Below, piece after piece: positions 1 to 6,617 of a stretch of 11,273 nt of DNA. Positions within the stretch are counted from its first letter, which is position 1; the number at the start of each line of letters is the position of its first letter. The position numbers and the translations under genes were made by a program. This DNA comes from Bacteroidales bacterium (GTDB taxonomy: Bacteria > Bacteroidota > Bacteroidia > Bacteroidales > UBA932). Below the pieces are notes generated by a model that was not told the origin of the DNA, did not search any database, and worked only from the letters and a program-made list of their open reading frames with translations. Where the stretch lies: the NCBI GenBank assembly GCA_013335275.1, contig JAAXVX010000019.1, positions 1-11,273 on the forward strand, given 5' to 3'.

Positions 1-38
1 CCCACTACGGGCCACCCAACGAGCGCATTAACTAGCCC

Positions 39-971
39 CTTTATATCTAATTGCACTCACTGAGGATTGAAACGCTTCGTTTTTTTCAAACCGTGAAAGG
101 CTGCAATATTTTGCTTTATATCTAATTGCACTCACTGAGGATTGAAACCGAGGAATAAAGCGGACTTCACTGAAATCTCTTGGCTTTCCTTTATATCTAA
201 TTGCACTCACTGAGGATTGAAACTAGCCTCTGGATCATTCTGCCAAAGCAAATCCTTTGCAACATACTTTATATCTAATTGCACTCACTGAGGATTGAAA
301 CCAATAACTCCGTAGCATCAAAGCCTTTTATGTAAGTGCGTCGCTTTATATCTAATTGCACTCACTGAGGATTGAAACGTGAAGATGGCCGTGAGCAACG
401 TGCCAATCTGGAAGTTCGGCTTTATATCTAATTGCACTCACTGAGGATTGAAACCTTTCGTCGACGAGCGAGATAAAAGGTCTTGTCTCCAGCTTTATAT
501 CTAATTGCACTCACTGAGGATTGAAACAAATGAGAATCTTTAAACTCCCACCAAGCTAAAACTGCTACTTTATATCTAATTGCACTCACTGAGGATTGAA
601 ACTTGCAAGACACTGGGGAACGTGGGAGAGAAGAGGTATTACTTTATATCTAATTGCACTCACTGAGGATTGAAACCCAATCGCCCAAGCTTCTCCCCAG
701 AGGCCGTTGGTTTCCTTTATATCTAATTGCACTCACTGAGGATTGAAACTTACTGAATGTTGCAGCGATGTGCGTCATGGTCTGCACATTATATCTAATT
801 GCACTCACTGAGGATTGAAACCGGTCATGGCCGAAACAACCTGGTTTTTTCCTGTCGCCACACATTATATCTAATTGCACTCACTGAGGATTGAAACCGG
901 ATCCGTCTCGGCGAATGCGAACACGGTGACATTCCCTTTCCCATTATATCTAATTGCACTCACTGAGGATT
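39..971 (+). CRISPR. Type III-B associated CRISPR array, leader-distal part (12 full repeats plus 1 truncated)
   Basis: A 35-nt repeat starts CTTTATATC and ends GGATTGAAAC. Copies start at 39, 114, 189, 267, 344, 420, 493, 568, 642, 715, 787 and 863, and a truncated copy covers 942-971. The twelve complete spacers are 40, 40, 43, 42, 41, 38, 40, 39, 38, 37, 41 and 44 nt long, and all are different. Positions 1-38 look like another spacer, so the array runs on to the left. The repeat 3' end ATTGAAAC matches the 8-nt 5' handle left by Cas6 in many type I and III systems, which fixes transcription as left to right. The repeat has almost no internal pairing (only CTC-ACT-GAG), as is common for type III repeats bound by Cas6. 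Decay at the right end agrees with that end being leader-distal. No leader or cas1/cas2 lies in the window. Spacer targets cannot be named from sequence alone. Confidence 0.98.
942..971 (+). repeat. Truncated, degenerate terminal CRISPR repeat
   Basis: This copy matches the first 30 bases of the repeat (with T2 changed to A) and then runs into a T-rich stretch instead of GAAAC. It therefore lacks the last five bases of the crRNA handle. The T2-to-A change is shared with the two preceding repeats (787 and 863) and with no earlier one. This fits an old, leader-distal array end that no longer yields a usable crRNA. Confidence 0.9.
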
Positions 972-1030
972 TTTTGTATTTTCCTTTTTTACGTTCTTTT
1001 TGCAGAGCAATAATCCAATCATCATTACAC

Positions 1031-1603
1031 ATGGGCGATCTGCTGACGCAAAACAACCTTGTTACCTTATTTGCGCTTACAACCGGTATTGTTTCCATAT
1101 ACCAGCTGCTCGAATATCTCTCCACCAAAAACATTCCGTGGCTGCTTCGACTGATTCGGGGGGGGTGGCGTGGTGTGGTGCGGCGGTTCAGGGGTGATAT
1201 TTCGGATGGTCCTCGTCAGCTCATCCTGAATTTTTCCGGTCATCCGGTACTGCCGGGTCAGCAGCAGGATATTGGCCAGATGATGCACTGGCCGTCGCCG
1301 GAAGTGATCGATGTTTCATTGGGCAATGTTGCCGAAGATCACAACTTTGTGGCAACCATCGAAAAGGCCGTTGAAAAAATAGCGCTGTTGCCTGAAGAGT
1401 GGCAGACGACACCTCTGGTTGTCATTCCTGCGGGATATTCCCTGATATGGTCAGTTGTACTGGCTGAACTGCACGGACGGTTGGGGTATTTCCCCGATGT
1501 GGTTCGCCTGCGTCCGGCAAAAACGGTATCGAACGAAAAATTCGAGGTGGCCGAAATTATGAACCTTCGTGAGGTTCGCCACAATTCAAGGGATAAACGA
1601 TGA
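1031..1603 (+). CDS. csx15: Csx15-family CRISPR accessory protein with N-terminal transmembrane anchor
   Basis: This 190-residue protein has two parts. Residues ~10-30 (NLVTLFALTTGIVSIYQLLEY) form one hydrophobic helix, followed by an Arg/Lys-rich stretch (~33-54) that should stay in the cytoplasm and so put the C-terminal part inside the cell. From residue ~63 the protein reads like the Csx15 family: LILNFSGHP at the domain start, PEEWQTTPLVVIPAG, then LAELHGRLGYFPDVVRLRP and FEVAEIMNL near the end. I recognise these motifs from memory. Csx15 is a small Rossmann/CARF-like family found with type III loci and discussed as binding or degrading cyclic oligoadenylate; that role is family knowledge and not visible here. 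Typical Csx15 proteins begin about where residue 63 lies, so the membrane segment is an addition. The frame stays open upstream into the CRISPR repeats, so the start at 1031 is the first sensible ATG; its ribosome site is weak. The gene starts 59 nt after the array. Confidence 0.8.
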   Translation: MGDLLTQNNLVTLFALTTGIVSIYQLLEYLSTKNIPWLLRLIRGGWRGVVRRFRGDISDGPRQLILNFSGHPVLPGQQQDIGQMMHWPSPEVIDVSLGNVAEDHNFVATIEKAVEKIALLPEEWQTTPLVVIPAGYSLIWSVVLAELHGRLGYFPDVVRLRPAKTVSNEKFEVAEIMNLREVRHNSRDKR

Positions 1604-1610
1604 AGACGCT

Positions 1611-2023
1611 ATGGATAACGTTACAGCTATAGGGCGTGTTGCCGATATTATCGGCATTGTTGGCGCTTTTTCAGCTTTTCAGGCGTTACGGCAACTGCTG
1701 AGCAGAAAAAAGAGAAAAAGCGTCTGAACCAGATTGTTTCGGTCGTTCTGGAATGCACCAAGGATAACCGTAAAATTGTTCCGCTCATGGTTGTGCGGCG
1801 CAAGGATATTACCAGGGCTGAACTGCAGGGCATTCTCGGCACCATTAAAATGAAGCCTTCCATTACCGGGCGATACAAGCTCGATCACCTCAATACGAAA
1901 ACATTCTGGGCGGACATCGAGCGCTTGCAAGCCTCCGATCATGACGACAATGACCGGCTGATCATACCATGCAGTCCCGAAGAAATCGAGCAGTTCGACC
2001 CTTCGGTGATTTTTTCCGAATGA
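1611..2023 (+). CDS. Small membrane-type protein of unknown function, split by a -1 frame change
   Basis: I do not recognise this family. The ATG at 1611, 7 nt after csx15, opens a 38-codon frame ending at 1727. It encodes one hydrophobic or amphipathic helix (residues ~10-30, VADIIGIVGAFSAFQALRQL) followed by a basic SRKKRK patch. A second frame, open to 2023, carries a protein-like soluble domain (LNQIVSVVLECTKDNRKIVP through an acidic tail, PEEIEQFDPSVIFSE). It has no ATG, GTG or TTG before 1787. Upstream of the A-run this second frame translates to Arg/Cys/Tyr-rich sequence unlike a real protein. A -1 shift at 1706-1712 joins the two parts into a 137-residue protein: 34 residues from the first frame and 103 from the second. 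Either the shift is programmed or slippage-controlled, or the gene is broken, or one A is missing from the sequence. The conceptual product has the same plan as the upstream Csx15 protein: an N-terminal helix, a basic patch and a cytosolic domain. Confidence 0.55.
1706..1712 (+). promoter_or_regulatory. Candidate -1 ribosomal frameshift heptamer A AAA AAG
   Basis: In the frame opened at 1611 the codons here read AAA (1707-1709) and AAG (1710-1712), preceded by A1706. This is exactly the A-AAA-AAG heptamer used for -1 frameshifting in E. coli dnaX and in many insertion sequences. Slipping back one base leads into the frame that stays open to 2023. The zero-frame stop follows at 1725-1727. Downstream help is poor: the only hairpin seen is a 5-bp CCAGA/TCTGG stem (1729-1733 with 1747-1751), 16 nt after the heptamer. 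No clear upstream Shine-Dalgarno-like stimulator was seen. Confidence 0.4.
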
Positions 2024-2034
2024 AAAAAAGCCCA

Positions 2035-2070
2035 GTAACTCTACAGAAAACGATGAGAGTACGTTTTTTT
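2035..2070 (+). terminator. Rho-independent terminator-like hairpin with T7 tail
   Basis: GTA(A)CTCT (2035-2042) can pair with AGAGTAC (2056-2062), giving a 7-bp stem with one bulged A and a 13-nt loop. A G and seven T's follow at 2063-2070. It lies 12 nt behind the small membrane gene and would separate the csx15 unit from the cmr operon. The stem is short and not GC-rich, so its efficiency may be modest. Confidence 0.5.
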
Positions 2071-2092
2071 GTCTTCAGGTGCTTAAGATCAC

Positions 2093-2121
2093 TTGCCTTT
2101 AACTGAAAAGTTACGTACAAT
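2093..2121 (+). promoter_or_regulatory. Sigma70-like promoter for the cmr operon
   Basis: A -35 box TTGCCT (2093-2098), a 17-nt spacer and a -10 box TACAAT (2116-2121) are arranged as in a standard housekeeping promoter. Transcription would start near 2128, leaving an untranslated leader of about 160 nt before cmr2. The promoter sits just behind the terminator-like hairpin and before the first operon gene, as expected. No start site has been mapped. Confidence 0.5.
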
Positions 2122-2286
2122 AAAGCTGACACACTGATTACGAACCGTGCCCCGTTGTTACGTCAGTTCCGCACTTTCTACCTGTTCCGCTACCTGCATA
2201 TTCAGGGTATATCTCCCCCCACATTACCCGCGTTTTGTTGTCCGGCAGTATTTGACTTTTCGGAGTAACCCGTAACTCAGAAAGCT

Positions 2287-4164
2287 ATGTCCGCTCAGCA
2301 GTACCTTTTTCTTTTCACCATAGGTTCACCGCAAGCATTCATTGCTCAAGCCCGAAAGACGCATGACCTGTTTGCTGGCAGCAAGATCATCTCTGATTTG
2401 ATTGATGCTGCAATGGTAGTTGTTGGCAAAAATAATGTGATTTTTCCCGATGCCAATTCAGATGCAAAGCCAAATCGTTTTTTGGCCAAAATTCCGGCAG
2501 ATATCCTTCCTGACGGTAATATTAATGCATTTTGTGAGTCAATTGAAACCGCAACTCGCAAAGCATGGATTCTTATTGCCCTAGAAGCATATCAAAATGC
2601 AAAACTTATCAATGGAAAGGCTGTTATTGATAAAAGTCTGCTTGATATGCTGCCAATTGAAAGCTGTCAAGACGTATTAGCTCGTATATCTAAAATAGCA
2701 GAAAAGCAGCTTATTCTATTTCCCGAAATCTTTTGGGTAGCACTTCCATTCAATAATGATTATAAAGCCAAACATGACGAATTAATCACTCTTTTAGGCG
2801 GAATAAAAAACACGCGAAAATTTTGTCAATTACATGAACCCGCCGGACGTAAATGTTCATTGGATGGAGAACGCAATGCTCTTTATTTCAGGGCTGATGA
2901 CAATGGTGACAAGCCAGCATTTATGGATTGGGATAAAGGATCCAGTAATAGACAAATTCATGAAATTACAGATTTAGAGGCGTTTAAGTTGAACCCCAAA
3001 GAGGCTTTGAGCGCAGTATCCCTGGTAAAACGGTTTTATAAGAGCAAAGAGTATTCTGGAGAAAATGCTTTTCCTTCGACAGCTAAAATTGCATTGATGC
3101 ATGCATTGGGTGAAATTGACGTGAGTAATGATAAAAAAAACACTTTTCAGAAGTATAAAAGGATATTCGGCAAATCATTTGATGAACAACTTTGCTATGA
3201 AGAAAATCTGACTAAGGATTATTTTGAAAAAAATGGAATTGCAAATGATCTCTTGCCAGAAGCAATCGATAGTCACAACGAATTAAAAAAATCATTTGAA
3301 ATAAAAAAAGTTTCTCTTCAGAAATACTATGGAATTATCGTTTTCGACGGTGATAGTTTTGGCAAACTTTGGTCAGGAGAAGGCCTTGAAGATGAACAGC
3401 AACTGGAACGATTCCAGATTGAATTAGCAAGGAACCTTCACACTTTTGCTCGGGAAGCCAATAAAATACTAAGCTATCCAAAAGGAATAACTGTTTATGC
3501 TGGTGGTGATGACTTTTTGGGCTTTGTCAATTTGAATCACCTCTTCAAGGTTATGAGCGAGCTTCGTATTGCTTATACTAATTTAATTGAAACCCCAATT
3601 ATAAAAGAATTTAATAATAGTTTTACTCGTTCGATTACTTTCACGGCTGGTGTGGCAATAGCACATTACAAAGAACCGCTTTCTGTAGTGTTGGGAGAGG
3701 CTCGTGCAGCCGAAAAAGCTGCAAAAAAAGCATTTGAGAACGATGATAAAGACGCTTTTTCTCTTTCTGTGTTAAAGCATTCCGGGGAGTCCCTCCGTTG
3801 CTTTTACAAATGGAAATACAATGACCTTCAATTGACAGATGTACTTGGGAGTGTGGTTACAAAGCTTCAGGATGCTAACAACGGATTTTCCAACACCTTC
3901 ATCAAAAATATTGATCAAGAATTCAGACCATTGATGAATGAAAACGGCGAATATTCTGGAGGTACATTGCATGTTTTGAGTGAGTTAAATCGCTTGATCA
4001 CTCGATCATCCAAAACCGGAAAAGACAACCCGGAAATCGGGGAATTACAGGAGAGTATCAAGCATATCTATGACAGCAATTGCCGTTACAACAAGTCGTT
4101 AGAAAATTTTCTCGTTTCTCTTCATATCTGTGATTTTATAACACGAAAGACTTCCGATGAGTAA
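2287..4164 (+). CDS. cmr2: Cmr2/Cas10, type III-B large subunit with cyclic oligoadenylate synthase motif
   Basis: This 625-residue protein is the large subunit of the Cmr complex. On target RNA binding, Cas10 proteins with an intact second palm make cyclic oligoadenylate from ATP. The N terminus (YLFLFTIGSPQAFIAQARKT then HDLFAGSKIISDL) is the first ferredoxin-like segment typical of Cmr2. No HD nuclease domain precedes it, and the HD in THDLF falls where relatives usually have TRDLW, so it is not a nuclease site. A metal-site candidate is C180-x2-H183-x6-C190-x2-D193; the last position is often Cys in relatives. A DGD turn (D354-D356, VFDGDSFGKL) marks a palm strand, and GGDD lies at 406-409 in YAGGDDFLGF. 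The cyclase motif is therefore intact while DNase activity from an HD domain should be missing. An in-frame stop at 2266 and the first ATG at 2287 fix the start. Its last 8 nt overlap cmr3. Confidence 0.95.
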   Translation: MSAQQYLFLFTIGSPQAFIAQARKTHDLFAGSKIISDLIDAAMVVVGKNNVIFPDANSDAKPNRFLAKIPADILPDGNINAFCESIETATRKAWILIALEAYQNAKLINGKAVIDKSLLDMLPIESCQDVLARISKIAEKQLILFPEIFWVALPFNNDYKAKHDELITLLGGIKNTRKFCQLHEPAGRKCSLDGERNALYFRADDNGDKPAFMDWDKGSSNRQIHEITDLEAFKLNPKEALSAVSLVKRFYKSKEYSGENAFPSTAKIALMHALGEIDVSNDKKNTFQKYKRIFGKSFDEQLCYEENLTKDYFEKNGIANDLLPEAIDSHNELKKSFEIKKVSLQKYYGIIVFDGDSFGKLWSGEGLEDEQQLERFQIELARNLHTFAREANKILSYPKGITVYAGGDDFLGFVNLNHLFKVMSELRIAYTNLIETPIIKEFNNSFTRSITFTAGVAIAHYKEPLSVVLGEARAAEKAAKKAFENDDKDAFSLSVLKHSGESLRCFYKWKYNDLQLTDVLGSVVTKLQDANNGFSNTFIKNIDQEFRPLMNENGEYSGGTLHVLSELNRLITRSSKTGKDNPEIGELQESIKHIYDSNCRYNKSLENFLVSLHICDFITRKTSDE

Positions 4165-5245
4165 AACGATTGAGCTTGAGGCTTTGGATACCCTTTTTTT
4201 TCGTGATGGAAAGCCTTTCACAATGGGTGAAGACTCGTGGGCAGAAGGCATATTTCCGCCTCTGCCATCCGTAATTTATGGCGCCCTGCGAACAGCTTAT
4301 TTTTCTGAAGATATTGAGCGATTTAAAACAATCAAGAAAAAGGATGATTCTGCACTCTTGAGAATAACGTCCTATTGCTTCAAATATGGAAGTCGTATTT
4401 ACTTTCCAATGCCTTTGGATTTGATTGAAGTTGGCCACTCAACAAAAAAATGGCCACGAAAAGAACTGAGTTTTCTTAAGCTGAACACACAGGATCAAAA
4501 AAACTTTGCTTCCAGTGTGCCAACTTCGCATTTTCTGCAACCTGACATCCAAAATTTTGATGTGATTGAGGATGGGATAATTAATTCACTTGATTTAGCT
4601 AATTATTTAGCTGTAAGTATTTCCTTTGCTGATTATCACAGCTTGAATGATTTTACATTTTTGGAGCCAAAAGTCGGTATAGGGTTGAACAATGATACTC
4701 GCGCCGCTAAGGATGGTCAGCTTTATCGTGTAGGAATGCAACGTCTGGATCAATTATCCTTTGTTGTCGGTTTTGAGTTTGAGCAACTCGATAGCATTCC
4801 CGCAATGATACGTTTGGGTGGAGAAGGAAAAGCTGTTCAGTGCCAAAGTATAGAGAGTAAGAAGGTTCTTCAAAAAATAAGTATTCAAATGCCTTCGACG
4901 TTGGGTAAACGTTTCAAGCTCTATCTTGCAACACCAGCATTGTTTACTGATGGCTGGAAACCGTCATGGATGACCACAGACTATTCCGAGCACAACGGCA
5001 TAAAAATTCGACTCCTTGCTGCTGCTGTAGGCAAGGCTGTTCCTGTCGGCGGGTTTGACATACAAAAAAAGGAGCCAAAAGCAATGCGGAAAGCAGTTCC
5101 TGCCGGAAGTGTGTACTATCTGGAGCTGGAAAACGAAACCGATAATACACGATTAGAGCAGTTGTTTCATCAAAAATCTATTTCAGAAATTGCTGATAGT
5201 CAAAAACAGGGTTTTGGAATCACATTTGTAGGAGGAGTTTCATGA
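4157..5245 (+). CDS. cmr3: Cmr3, type III-B RAMP subunit capping the crRNA handle
   Basis: This 362-residue Cas5-group RAMP protein holds the crRNA 5' handle beside Cas10 in Cmr complexes (family knowledge). The N terminus (IELEALDTLFFRDGKPF, then WAEGIFPPLPSVIYGALRTA) is characteristic: FRDGKPF and the FPPLPS..YGALR stretch are Cmr3 hallmarks. The C terminus ends in a Gly-rich loop, KQGFGITFVGGVS. The ATG lies inside the cmr2 end (8-nt overlap), which implies translational coupling. The stop overlaps the next gene as ATGA. Nothing in the sequence suggests damage. Confidence 0.93.
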   Translation: MSKTIELEALDTLFFRDGKPFTMGEDSWAEGIFPPLPSVIYGALRTAYFSEDIERFKTIKKKDDSALLRITSYCFKYGSRIYFPMPLDLIEVGHSTKKWPRKELSFLKLNTQDQKNFASSVPTSHFLQPDIQNFDVIEDGIINSLDLANYLAVSISFADYHSLNDFTFLEPKVGIGLNNDTRAAKDGQLYRVGMQRLDQLSFVVGFEFEQLDSIPAMIRLGGEGKAVQCQSIESKKVLQKISIQMPSTLGKRFKLYLATPALFTDGWKPSWMTTDYSEHNGIKIRLLAAAVGKAVPVGGFDIQKKEPKAMRKAVPAGSVYYLELENETDNTRLEQLFHQKSISEIADSQKQGFGITFVGGVS

Positions 5246-6606
5246 AAGTAATCACAACAGTCGGGACATCGATCTTTGAAAACTATCAGAAAGAAACGAG
5301 TAAAAACCTGCCATATTACGAAACGCTTGAAGAATCATCTTATGGCGATTGGAAAAAACTTGAGTGTTACATAGATGAATTAAGAGATTATGATAACGAC
5401 AATGATAATGAATTCTTGAGATGGATCGACAATAATTTTAAAAAATCAAGTGCGGAAATTTCTAGCCTGTTAGCTATTCAAAACGAAATCGACGACTCAC
5501 TGGAAGTTTATTTGATCGCTACTGAAACTATTCTCTCGCACATTGCTGCCGAAATCATTCAAACAAAACTGAATGGATACAGCGACGGAGGTGGAAAAAC
5601 GATTAATGTATTTTTTGAATCGGAAGAAAAAGCCCCTTATTGTGACGTCATCCATGGCCTAGATGTGAAAAACGGAGATGACTTCCTTGAAAAAGGGCTA
5701 CCGAATTTAATTGAACGGCTAAAAGAACTTGGCATAAATAAAGAAAAAATAATCCTGAACATCACTGGTGGATACAAAGGTGTGATTCCTTATTTAACGG
5801 TATTAGGGCAGATTTGTGATGATATTGATGTAATGTATCTCTATGAAAAGACTCAAAATGTCATCTTGATTCCTAAAATTCCTATAAATTTTAATTGGGT
5901 AGTACAGGAGAAATTCTTTTCATTATGCATGATAAAAAACATTGAGAATTCTGAAGGTTCCACTCAGATTAGCAATAATGAGGAAATTGATGCGGATTTG
6001 TCTTTGCTATTCGAAAGATATCCTAATAGACTCTCACTGTCTGCACTTGGTAAGATATTAATAAACACTTTAAGTGTCGATGAAATAGAATCAAGACATG
6101 TCCTGGGATTTTTAATGGAATACCGTTTTGTTAAGCATTTTAATAATTATGTATATCAAGATAGTTCAGGTGATAAATATCCTGTTGTCAAAACGCCAAA
6201 CAGAAATTCTATATATAATTCATGTGAGCTTGATTTAATTCTTCGACAGAATGATATATCTTGTGAGAAATTTATAGCAATTGAAATAAAAAGTTTTTTA
6301 AGCAAAAAAAAACTCGAAAGGCAAGTACTCGATCAAATAAATGGTTTTAAAGAAAAGTCTTTGTGTCCTTTGGAATATCATATTGTCGTATACAGTTTTA
6401 TCAAGATAAACAAAAATGATTTGATCAGGTGGTTTAATGATAAGATAGTGCCAATTATCGCCACTGTTGAGAACTGTAAACCACGTTTAGGATATTTGTA
6501 TGTCGATTGGAATACGCATGACATAGATGAAAAGGGTAAAACACAAAATCCTTACAAGGGCTATATAAGTGCCAATAAAGAATTGAATATAGAATACTTC
6601 ATTTAA
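5242..6606 (+). CDS. CARF-domain PD-(D/E)XK nuclease, predicted cyclic-oligoadenylate-activated effector
   Basis: This 454-residue ancillary nuclease is encoded inside the cmr operon. Residues 1-~220 look like a CARF domain of the Csx1/Csm6 or APE2256 kind. It opens with MKVITTVGTSIFENY, the ligand-site style GTS..-NY signature, and has NITGGYKGVIPYL near residues 173-185 with TGG at 175-177. A middle helical part (~250-310, LSLSALGKILINTL) may be a winged helix. The C-terminal part carries a PD-(D/E)XK pattern: E329-L-D331 on one strand, then E348-I-K350 (IAIEIKSF), then a Q-containing helix (LERQVLDQINGF). No HEPN R-x4-6-H motif was seen, so it is not an ordinary Csx1/Csm6. Can2/Card1 is a functional parallel (cA4-activated CARF plus PD-(D/E)XK), but the CARF looks different. 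The ATGA overlap with cmr3 and a strong AGGAGGAG site (5230-5237) support the start and high expression. The gene looks the most AT-rich in the window. Confidence 0.85.
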   Translation: MKVITTVGTSIFENYQKETSKNLPYYETLEESSYGDWKKLECYIDELRDYDNDNDNEFLRWIDNNFKKSSAEISSLLAIQNEIDDSLEVYLIATETILSHIAAEIIQTKLNGYSDGGGKTINVFFESEEKAPYCDVIHGLDVKNGDDFLEKGLPNLIERLKELGINKEKIILNITGGYKGVIPYLTVLGQICDDIDVMYLYEKTQNVILIPKIPINFNWVVQEKFFSLCMIKNIENSEGSTQISNNEEIDADLSLLFERYPNRLSLSALGKILINTLSVDEIESRHVLGFLMEYRFVKHFNNYVYQDSSGDKYPVVKTPNRNSIYNSCELDLILRQNDISCEKFIAIEIKSFLSKKKLERQVLDQINGFKEKSLCPLEYHIVVYSFIKINKNDLIRWFNDKIVPIIATVENCKPRLGYLYVDWNTHDIDEKGKTQNPYKGYISANKELNIEYFI

Positions 6607-6617
6607 ATGCCGGACTT

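Noticed and set aside
74..941. Self-targeting spacers against genes in this window
   Set aside because: No match was noticed by eye, but an exhaustive both-strand search was not possible. A BLASTN of each spacer against the genome and phage sets would decide it.
960..996. Terminator formed by the last repeat and the following T-runs
   Set aside because: The only stem is CTC/GAG with a 3-nt loop, too weak to support.
875..1030. N-terminal extension of the Csx15 frame from a TTG at 875
   Set aside because: It runs through the last two repeats and a spacer; the first ATG outside the array is 1031.
28..1134. Minus-strand reading frames with a recurring FQSSVSAIRYK motif
   Set aside because: They are translations of the CRISPR repeats and spacers; the repeated peptide is the repeat itself.
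1787..2023. Independent 78-residue gene starting at ATG 1787
   Set aside because: There is no ribosome site, and protein-like sequence continues upstream in the same frame to the A-run, so it is better seen as the end of the frame-shifted gene.
2252..2278. TTGACT as a -35 box directly before cmr2
   Set aside because: At 17-nt spacing the -10 would be TAACTC, a poor match, and only about 9 nt before the ATG; 2093-2121 is far better.
4136..4438. 100-residue minus-strand frame opposite cmr3
   Set aside because: It is a shadow of the conserved Cmr3 N terminus.
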